A program made the position numbers and the translations under genes. Shown piece by piece: positions 1 through 4,720 of a DNA stretch of 10,622 nucleotides. Each line of letters starts with the position of its first letter. Position 1 is the stretch's first letter. The notes below the pieces were generated by a model that did no database searches, had not been told where the DNA came from, and saw only the letters and a program-made list of their open reading frames with translations. Where the stretch lies: the NCBI GenBank assembly GCA_002427535.1, contig DIRK01000061.1, forward strand, positions 10,625 through 21,246, given 5' to 3'. Source of the stretch: Mageeibacillus sp. UBA5438. GTDB lineage: Bacteria > Bacillota > Clostridia > Saccharofermentanales > DTU023.

Positions 1-1866
1 GTGACGATTATCTTGGCGCTCGGCATGAAGCGTATGGCCAAAGAAAATGCCATTGTGAAACGATTGCTGGCGGTGGAGACCTTAGGGAGTGTCGATACCA
101 TCTGCTCGGATAAGACGGGGACTTTGACCGAAAATGAGATGACGGTGACCCGACTCTACGCGGGCAACCGGGTTTTTGAAGTATCGGGCGCGGGTTACAA
201 AAATGAAGGGGAGATCGTCCCGAAACCCAATCCTCCCTTGATGCGGCTGTTTGAGATTGCCGCGCTTTGTAATGACGCGGTGTTAAGTGAAACAGAGGAT
301 GGCCAGGTGTCGGTTATCGGGGATCCGACAGAGGGCGCGATGCTGGTGGCGGCTAAAAAGGCATCGTTTTCAGTGGACACATGGCGAAATGAACATCCGC
401 TCATCTGGGAGCTGCCCTTTGACTCGGAGCGCAAGATGATGTCGGTGGCAAGCCGTCTGGAGGACGACTTGGTCTATTCGTTTACGAAGGGCGCGCCGGA
501 TAATATCCTGCTTCGCTCGTCTTATGAGTGGACGGATGAGGGGGCTGTTTTACTGTCTGAGGCGCGGCGCTCGGAAATCTTAGAACAAAACAGATCGTGG
601 GCGAAGAGCGCGCTTCGTGTTTTGGGCTTTGCATTTAAAGTCCATGACAGTGAGAGCATAGACGCCGCGGAAGAGGAGCTGGTCTTTGTCGGCTTGATGG
701 CCATGATGGATCCGCCGAGGCCGGAGGCAAAAGAGGCGATCCGCGTCTGTCATGAGGCGGGTATTTCGGTGGTCATGATCACGGGGGATCACCAGGATAC
801 GGCCACCGCGATCGCGGATGAATTGCAACTTCGTTTTGCGGATGATTCGGTACTTTCGGGCGCTGAGATTGAACAGATGTCGGACGATGAGTTGTTTGAG
901 CGAGCGGCTCAAACGTCTGTTTACGCGCGTGTCTCACCGGAGCATAAGGTGCGGATCGTGGAGGCTTTAAGGCGTTTGGGGCGGACGGTGTCCATGACAG
1001 GTGACGGCGTAAATGACGCACCCGCGTTGAAGCGCGCGGACATCGGGGTGGCCATGGGGATTACGGGGACGGACGTAGCCAAAGGTGCCGCGGATATGGT
1101 GTTGGCGGACGATAATTTCGGGACGATTGTGAGTGCGGTGGAGGAGGGGAGGGTCATCTATTCGAACATAAGGAAGGTGGTCGGTTTCCTTTTGTCCTGC
1201 AACATGGGGGAGATTCTTGTAATTTTCCTGACCAACATGATCTTAGGGCCCGCGTTTACACCGCTATTTCCCGTTCAGTTGCTATGGCTGAATCTTGTGA
1301 CGGATAGTTTTCCGGCGCTTGCCTTGGGGCGTGAGCGGGCGGAGGAGGGGATTATGCTTTTGCCCCCGAGGGGTCGCGAGGCGAAGATTTTGGATCGCCC
1401 CATGATCGCTTCGATCCTCTCTCAAGCCACCGCGATTTTTGTAACGGTGTTTTTGGCCTTTAATATCGGGCGTTATCTTTATCCGGATCTGACTTCAACG
1501 GGACTACCTGTTTCTTCCTTTTCCTTTATGCCTCAGATGGGGACGGTTCCTTCCTGGGGGGCGCATACGTTTGCTTTTATGACACTGATATTGGCCGAGA
1601 TTTTGCGTGTGTTTTCGGCACGTTCTGAGGAGCATTCTGTGTTTTCTTTGGGTTTCTTTTCGAACAGAACTTTAAATAAGGCGGTTTTACTTTCATTGGC
1701 ATTGACACTCGTCGTGGTCTATGTGCCTTTCCTGGATCAGTATTTTAAGACGGTTCCGCTTTCGATTCGTGACTGGGGAATTATTCTGGCGCTTATTTTG
1801 ATTCCGTTTTTGTCGGGGGAGTTGTTCAAGTACATTTATCACGCACGAAGGTTGAAAGAATCATAA
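1..1866 (+). CDS. Calcium-transporting P-type ATPase (P2A), 3' part
   Basis: This is the C-terminal 621 residues of a membrane ion pump that couples ATP hydrolysis to cation export. The GTG at base 1 is an internal valine codon: the frame is open to the window edge, and the actuator domain and the first half of M4 (PEGL region) are missing. Visible in order are the phosphorylation motif DKTGT (Asp37), the nucleotide-domain KGAP (163-166), TGD hinge motifs (261-263), and TGDGVNDAPALK (333-344) closing the P domain. M5 carries N401 and E404, M6 has N431/T434/D435 in NLVTDSFPAL, and a late helix has E533. These match the SERCA Ca2+ ligands N768/E771, N796/T799/D800 and E908 by pattern, so Ca2+ is the best substrate guess; Mn2+ is possible. 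About six helices follow the P domain. Wobble bases are mostly G/T, unlike the C-rich downstream genes. No terminator is visible before the infC promoter 20 bases on. Confidence 0.93.
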   Translation: MTIILALGMKRMAKENAIVKRLLAVETLGSVDTICSDKTGTLTENEMTVTRLYAGNRVFEVSGAGYKNEGEIVPKPNPPLMRLFEIAALCNDAVLSETEDGQVSVIGDPTEGAMLVAAKKASFSVDTWRNEHPLIWELPFDSERKMMSVASRLEDDLVYSFTKGAPDNILLRSSYEWTDEGAVLLSEARRSEILEQNRSWAKSALRVLGFAFKVHDSESIDAAEEELVFVGLMAMMDPPRPEAKEAIRVCHEAGISVVMITGDHQDTATAIADELQLRFADDSVLSGAEIEQMSDDELFERAAQTSVYARVSPEHKVRIVEALRRLGRTVSMTGDGVNDAPALKRADIGVAMGITGTDVAKGAADMVLADDNFGTIVSAVEEGRVIYSNIRKVVGFLLSCNMGEILVIFLTNMILGPAFTPLFPVQLLWLNLVTDSFPALALGRERAEEGIMLLPPRGREAKILDRPMIASILSQATAIFVTVFLAFNIGRYLYPDLTSTGLPVSSFSFMPQMGTVPSWGAHTFAFMTLILAEILRVFSARSEEHSVFSLGFFSNRTLNKAVLLSLALTLVVVYVPFLDQYFKTVPLSIRDWGIILALILIPFLSGELFKYIYHARRLKES

Positions 1867-1885
1867 GGCGTAGCAATCACGGCAC

Positions 1886-1914
1886 TTGACGTCCTTTTAT
1901 TTAAGCGTTATACT
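1886..1914 (+). promoter_or_regulatory. Sigma-70/A-type promoter of the infC operon
   Basis: The -35 box TTGACG (1886-1891) and -10 box TATACT (1909-1914) are separated by 17 bases, which is near consensus. The predicted start of transcription is around 1920-1922. This leaves about 127 bases of leader before infC, enough to hold the attenuator described below. The frame that opens with TTG at 1886 is therefore promoter and leader rather than protein. Confidence 0.85.
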
Positions 1915-1989
1915 CGTTAGCGATCAAGTAGAAGTTCCGCTTCTCACCTCAAGCTTCGGCGAAAAGGTTCACAGATACCGATTGGGCAC

Positions 1990-2025
1990 GCGGTTTTTGT
2001 TGAGCGGAACAAGAACCGCTTTTTT
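1990..2025 (+). terminator. Attenuator terminator in the infC leader
   Basis: A 12-pair stem (1990-2001 with 2008-2019, one G-U) closes the six-base loop 2002-2007 and is followed directly by TTTTTT (2020-2025). It lies about 22 bases before the infC start codon, so it would stop transcription of the whole operon unless the upstream antiterminator helix forms. Confidence 0.88.
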
Positions 2026-2034
2026 ATGGCCTAA

Positions 2035-2042
2035 AAGGAGGT
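2035..2042 (+). promoter_or_regulatory. infC Shine-Dalgarno, which decides the ATC start
   Basis: AAGGAGGT is a near-perfect anti-16S match. With GGAGG ending at 2041 there are six bases to the in-frame ATC at 2048, which is ideal spacing. No ATG, GTG or TTG of this frame lies in reach, so the ribosome site selects ATC. Confidence 0.85.
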
Positions 2043-2047
2043 CCGAT

Positions 2048-2569
2048 ATCAGACAGGCAAACAGAGCGCATCAGATCAATGAAGCGATTCGTTATCCCGA
2101 AGTGCGATTGATTGATGAAGAGGGAAACATGGTCGGCGTGGTGCCGATCCAGGAAGCGCAAAGAAGGGCCTATGACGCCGAGCTCGATCTCGTGCTCATC
2201 TCACCTTCACCTGACAATCCCGTCTGCAAGATCATGGATTACGGAAAATTCATGTTCGAGCAGGAGAAAAAGAAACGGGAAGCGCGCAAAAATCAGAAAA
2301 TCGTGAACGTCAAAGAAGTGCAGCTCAAACTCACCACTGAAGAACACGATTTCGATGTCAAGGTGCGAAACGCCCGACGTTTTCTTGAAGCGGGAGACCG
2401 CGTCAAGGTCGTCATCCGCTTCAGAGGAAGAGAGATGGCGCACACAGACCAGGGATACGACGTGATGGAGGACTTTGCGGAGGCCATCGCCGATCTCGGA
2501 AAAGTCGACCGGCCCGCAAGAGCCGAAGGCCGCAACATGATCATGTTCCTGTCACCTTTGAAAGAATAA
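2048..2569 (+). CDS. infC: Translation initiation factor IF-3
   Basis: IF3 binds the 30S subunit, prevents premature 50S joining and checks the start codon and initiator tRNA. The product from ATC2048 is 173 residues, the usual family length. The N domain starts near NEAIRYPEVRLIDEEG (11-26). The signature KIMDYGKFMFEQEKKKREARK (61-81) forms the end of the N domain and the linker. The C domain carries KNQKIVNVKEVQLKL (81-95), HDFDVKVRNARRFLEAGD (100-117) and the final GRNMIMFLSP (161-170). The start is chosen from the strong Shine-Dalgarno at 2035-2042 and alignment with known IF3 N termini; earlier in-frame codons run through the attenuator and promoter. A non-AUG codon is typical of infC and is the basis of IF3 self-regulation in E. 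coli. It is first in an operon with rpmI and rplT. Confidence 0.95.
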   Translation: MRQANRAHQINEAIRYPEVRLIDEEGNMVGVVPIQEAQRRAYDAELDLVLISPSPDNPVCKIMDYGKFMFEQEKKKREARKNQKIVNVKEVQLKLTTEEHDFDVKVRNARRFLEAGDRVKVVIRFRGREMAHTDQGYDVMEDFAEAIADLGKVDRPARAEGRNMIMFLSPLKE

Positions 2570-2574
2570 AGATC

Positions 2575-2589
2575 GCGGGGTCGCCCCGC
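2575..2589 (+). other. Intercistronic hairpin between infC and rpmI
   Basis: GCGGGG (2575-2580) pairs with CCCCGC (2584-2589) around the triloop TCG, starting six bases after the infC stop. No T run follows, so it is unlikely to be a strong terminator. An mRNA-stabilising or processing element between cistrons is the plausible reading. Confidence 0.6.
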
Positions 2590-2630
2590 CGCCAATAAAC
2601 TTTAAAGAATACCGGAAGGGAGGCATTCAG

Positions 2631-2828
2631 ATGCCTAAACAGAAAACACACAGTTCGTCAAAAAAACGCTACAAAGTGACCGGGACGGGGAAATACCTTC
2701 GCTCTCAGGCATTCACGAGCCATATTCTGACGAAGAAATCACCGAAAAGAAAACGCAATTTGAGAAAAACAACGCTGGTGTCACCCCAGGACGCGAAGCG
2801 GCTCAGGCGGCTTTTGCCCTACAAATAA
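2631..2828 (+). CDS. rpmI: 50S ribosomal protein L35
   Basis: L35 is a small basic protein of the large ribosomal subunit. The product is 65 residues, the normal length, beginning MPKQKTHSSSKKRYKVTGTGK. The family features KTHSSSKKRYKVTGTGK (5-21) and the very basic segment KKSPKRKRNLRK (35-46) are clear. The ATG follows a good Shine-Dalgarno (GGAAGGGAGG, 2614-2623) at seven bases. It lies 61 bases after infC and 33 bases before rplT, the standard gene order, and is expected to be co-transcribed and controlled by the infC leader. Confidence 0.98.
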   Translation: MPKQKTHSSSKKRYKVTGTGKYLRSQAFTSHILTKKSPKRKRNLRKTTLVSPQDAKRLRRLLPYK

Positions 2829-2861
2829 GCAAATATTGAAGGAAAAGGGGAGGATCATACC

Positions 2862-3221
2862 ATGTCAAGAGTTAAAAGAGGAACGGTGCTACGCCGTCGC
2901 CATAAAAGAACACTGAAGCAGGCCAAAGGCTATTTCGGCCGCAAAGGCACCCAGTACAAAGTCGCCCACCAGGCCGTCATGAAGTCAGGCCAATACGCCT
3001 ACAACGACCGCCGCCGTAAAAAGCGCGACTTCCGCCGCCTGTGGATCGCCCGCATCAACGCGGCCGCCCGTCAAAACGGCATGAGCTACAGCCGCTTCAT
3101 CAACGGACTGAACATCGCCGGCGTCGGCCTCGACCGCAAAGCCTTAGCCGATTTGGCCGTGAACGACAAACCGGGCTTCACCGAGTTAGTCAACATCTCC
3201 AAGAACGCGCTCGGAGCGTAA
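2862..3221 (+). CDS. rplT: 50S ribosomal protein L20
   Basis: L20 binds 23S rRNA directly and is needed early in large-subunit assembly. In both Gram-negative and Gram-positive bacteria it is also the feedback regulator of this operon. The 119-residue product has the expected length and family sequence: the basic N-terminal extension MSRVKRGTVLRRRHKRTLKQ, then GYFGRKGTQYKVAHQAVMKSGQYAYNDRRRKKRDFRRLWIARIN as the conserved core (23-66), and a C-terminal globular part with SYSRFINGL (75-83). The Shine-Dalgarno GGGGAGG (2846-2852) stands nine bases from ATG. A terminator follows at 3247-3270, closing the operon. Confidence 0.98.
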   Translation: MSRVKRGTVLRRRHKRTLKQAKGYFGRKGTQYKVAHQAVMKSGQYAYNDRRRKKRDFRRLWIARINAAARQNGMSYSRFINGLNIAGVGLDRKALADLAVNDKPGFTELVNISKNALGA

Positions 3222-3246
3222 GGCAAAAAATATGCTTTAAGAACAC

Positions 3247-3270
3247 AAGGCGGAGCAATCCGCCTTTTTC
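3247..3270 (+). terminator. Intrinsic terminator after rplT
   Basis: AAGGCGGA (3247-3254) pairs with TCCGCCTT (3259-3266) around a GCAA (GNRA-type) tetraloop and is followed by TTTC. It is a compact, stable hairpin ending the infC-rpmI-rplT unit. The uninterrupted U tract outside the stem is short, so some read-through into the methyltransferase gene is likely. Confidence 0.85.
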
Positions 3271-3286
3271 TTCGAAGGGAGCCCAA

Positions 3287-4096
3287 ATGAGAACCATCGA
3301 ATCAAAAGACAATCCGCTCTTTAAAACACTCTTCTCATTAAAGCGCCCTTCTTTGGCCAAAAAACAACAGCTCGCGCTCATCGAAGGCCCGCGCCATATC
3401 TCGGACATGTTGAAAGCAGGCATCGTGCCCGAATACCTCTTCTTTGCCGACGACGAAAAGGGGAGAGCCCTGCAGCAAATCCTGTGCGAAGACATCGACT
3501 TAGGCGATCGCGTCATCTTGTTATCGCCCGCGCTCTTTTCCCAAGTCAGTCAACAGACAAGCGCCCAGGGTGTCCTCGCGATGACAAAACTTTACGAAGT
3601 AACCTGGGATACATGGATCAGGAAGATCGATCAAGCGAAAGAATTACTCCGTGTCCTCATTTTGGAATCCGTCCAAGATCCGGGCAACGTCGGCACCCTC
3701 ATCCGGAGCGCGGACGCTTTAGGTTTTTGTGCCGTACTGTTAGCAGGGGACACCGCATCCCTTTACAACCCAAAAACACTGCAGGCTGCCATGGGATCGC
3801 AGTTTCATCTGGATGTTATCGATGTGACGATCGGGATCGAAGAATGCCTGAAACAACTGAAAGACAAGGCCTTTATGACGATCGGGGCAGCCCTAAAGGG
3901 GATATCCGTTGAGGACTTCCACTTTGGACCATCGAGCGCGATTGTCTTAGGGAACGAAGGCAACGGCTTAAGTGAACAGGCGCTCGAAGGGGTCGATCAT
4001 TTAGTCACCATCCCCATGGCCGGGGCGGCCGAATCACTGAATGTATCCGCCGCCGGCACCATCCTCATGTGGGAGGCCGTGCGAGGAAAAGTTTAA
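3287..4096 (+). CDS. TrmH/SpoU-family RNA 2'-O-methyltransferase
   Basis: This is a knotted SPOUT-class enzyme that moves a methyl group from S-adenosylmethionine to a ribose 2'-OH of rRNA or tRNA. The product is 269 residues. An N-terminal substrate-binding domain (about 1-105) contains the typical IEGPRHISDMLKAG segment (32-45). The catalytic domain shows motif 1, ESVQDPGNVGTLIRSADALGF (127-147, with N134 and the catalytic-type R140), motif 2, VLGNEGNGLS (220-229), and motif 3, IPMAGAAESLNVSAAGTIL (242-260). The start is ATG3287, five bases after GAAGGGAG (3274-3281); longer frames run through rplT. The gene sits just behind the rplT terminator and has no clear promoter of its own. It resembles YsgA/RlmB-like proteins, but its target nucleotide cannot be told from sequence. 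Confidence 0.93.
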   Translation: MRTIESKDNPLFKTLFSLKRPSLAKKQQLALIEGPRHISDMLKAGIVPEYLFFADDEKGRALQQILCEDIDLGDRVILLSPALFSQVSQQTSAQGVLAMTKLYEVTWDTWIRKIDQAKELLRVLILESVQDPGNVGTLIRSADALGFCAVLLAGDTASLYNPKTLQAAMGSQFHLDVIDVTIGIEECLKQLKDKAFMTIGAALKGISVEDFHFGPSSAIVLGNEGNGLSEQALEGVDHLVTIPMAGAAESLNVSAAGTILMWEAVRGKV

Positions 4097-4130
4097 ACGG
4101 GACCCACGATAGTCACAAGGGACCGTCTTA

Positions 4131-4139
4131 TGCTACAAT
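4131..4139 (+). promoter_or_regulatory. Extended -10 promoter of rpsO
   Basis: TGCTACAAT gives an extended -10 (TGn before TACAAT, 4134-4139). The best -35 candidate is TAGTCA (4110-4115), four of six matches at 18 bases. A weak -35 with a TG extension is a normal combination. Transcription should begin near 4146, giving a leader of about 68 bases. Confidence 0.65.
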
Positions 4140-4145
4140 ACTCGG

Positions 4146-4213
4146 AGTTCATTCCCCCTCGTCGTTTGCGGTTTGTCCGACCCTGACGCCGAGAAGGGAG
4201 TATAGGAGGAAAT
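4146..4213 (+). promoter_or_regulatory. Structured rpsO leader (candidate S15 autoregulation site)
   Basis: ATTCCC (4151-4156) can pair with GGGAGT (4196-4201), and CTCG (4158-4161) with CGAG (4190-4193). Together these make a ten-pair stem broken by a 1x2 internal loop. The interior can form TCG/CGA (4162-4164 with 4178-4180). The stem ends two bases before the Shine-Dalgarno AGGAGG (4204-4209). S15 of several bacteria, including Bacillota, represses its own mRNA through structured leaders. That role here is inference from position and foldability. Confidence 0.45.
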
Positions 4214-4477
4214 ATGGACAAAGAAACGAAACAGACCATCATTGACGCGTACGCGACTCACCCCGACGACACCGGTTCGCCCGAGGTCCAAGTCGCGCTC
4301 CTGACCTGGAGAATCAACCATCTGACCGAACATCTGAAGGTTCACAAAGGGGATTTCCATTCCCGCCGCGGCCTTTTGAAGCTCGTCGGACAGCGCCGCG
4401 CCCTGCTTGACTATCTGACCAAGATTGACGTAGAGCGTTACCGCGCCCTGATCGCGCGCTTAGGTCTCAGGCGTTAA
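4214..4477 (+). CDS. rpsO: 30S ribosomal protein S15
   Basis: S15 is a primary binder of the central domain of 16S rRNA and helps form bridge B4 with the 50S subunit. The 87-residue product is close to the usual 88-89. It is all helical and carries the family signature TGSPEVQVALLT (20-31), then RINHLTEHLKVHKGDFHSRR (33-52) and GLLKLVGQRRALLDYL (53-68). The start ATG follows AGGAGG (4204-4209) at four bases, a rather short but workable gap. It has its own extended -10 promoter and a possible regulatory leader. pnp follows after 243 bases, an rpsO-pnp order widely kept in bacteria. Confidence 0.98.
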   Translation: MDKETKQTIIDAYATHPDDTGSPEVQVALLTWRINHLTEHLKVHKGDFHSRRGLLKLVGQRRALLDYLTKIDVERYRALIARLGLRR

Positions 4478-4488
4478 AAGAACAACCA

Positions 4489-4515
4489 TGACGGCGGTCA
4501 ACAAGACCGCCGTCA
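4489..4515 (+). other. Strong hairpin after rpsO, without U tract
   Basis: TGACGGCGGTC (4489-4499) pairs perfectly over 11 pairs with GACCGCCGTCA (4505-4515) around an AACAA loop. It lies 12 bases after the rpsO stop. The next bases are GCTTGTAGG, so the U run of a classical terminator is missing. It could be a leaky or factor-dependent terminator, or a 3'-end barrier protecting rpsO mRNA from exonucleases, while still allowing read-through to pnp. Confidence 0.6.
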
Positions 4516-4521
4516 GCTTGT

Positions 4522-4720
4522 AGGAACCGGAGTCAATAACAGGCAGTGGGACGTAGATTGCGTGGCTCTTTTTTAAAGGGACGCGGACTCTACACTCTAT
4601 TGCCTGTCGAATGATTCCTCGTAGCTTTGAACACATCGACCGCGGCAGGGAGCCGACGGTCATTTCGCCGTATCGTTCATACGGCATGCACGCATATCGT
4701 GTTATGGAGGAATAACAAAG
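4522..4720 (+). promoter_or_regulatory. Multi-hairpin 5' leader of pnp
   Basis: Nearly the whole rpsO-pnp spacer can fold. A long irregular hairpin spans 4539-4607: ACAGGCA/TGCCTGT outside, then GTAGA/TCTAC (4553-4557, 4589-4593), GCGT/ACGC (4560-4563, 4581-4584) and CTCTTT/AAAGGG (4566-4571, 4575-4580). AGGAA/TTCCT (4522-4526, 4615-4619) can extend it. Next comes GACCGCGGC/GCCG-A-CGGTC (4638-4646, 4652-4661) with loop AGGGA, then GCCGTAT/ATACGGC (4667-4673, 4679-4685). A last small hairpin holds the Shine-Dalgarno. No convincing promoter is seen, so pnp probably depends on rpsO read-through. In E. coli the pnp leader is a double-stranded RNase III site used for autoregulation; an equivalent role is inferred. 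Confidence 0.55.
4701..4716 (+). promoter_or_regulatory. pnp ribosome binding site in a hairpin loop
   Basis: GTTAT (4701-4705) pairs with ATAAC (4712-4716), leaving exactly GGAGGA (4706-4711), the Shine-Dalgarno, as the six-base loop. The ATG of pnp is at 4721, ten bases after GGAGG. A GGA-containing loop over the ribosome site is the arrangement recognised by CsrA-type repressors, but whether this organism has CsrA is unknown. Confidence 0.55.

Larger units (their letters stand above)
1921..2047 (+). promoter_or_regulatory. infC-operon leader RNA (L20-leader-type attenuator)
   Basis: The leader contains three pairings that cannot all form. A local hairpin pairs 1930-1934 (AGAAG) with 1940-1944 (CTTCT) around a TTCCG loop. 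An intrinsic terminator forms from 1990-2001 with 2008-2019. A long-range helix pairs 1934-1942 (GTTCCGCTT) with 2002-2010 (GAGCGGAAC), nine pairs with one terminal G-U; it takes over the loop and 3' arm of the terminator and so would be the antiterminator. In Bacillota the infC-rpmI-rplT operon is controlled by ribosomal protein L20 binding its leader and favouring termination. I infer the same here from position and pairing logic; the L20 binding site itself is not proven by reading. Confidence 0.8.

Noticed and set aside
1886..2047. Upstream extension of infC starting at TTG1886
   Set aside because: The TTG is the -35 box, and the stretch holds the -10, attenuator and terminator. The translation is unlike any IF3 N terminus.
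3041..3286. Upstream extension of the methyltransferase through rplT
   Set aside because: It overlaps the conserved rplT gene and the terminator in another frame; ATG3287 has a good Shine-Dalgarno and fits the family.
4091..4124. GTTTAAAC palindrome and a GGGACC direct repeat (4099-4104, 4119-4124) before rpsO
   Set aside because: Both are short enough to occur by chance, one covers a stop codon, and there is no further operator-like symmetry around the promoter.
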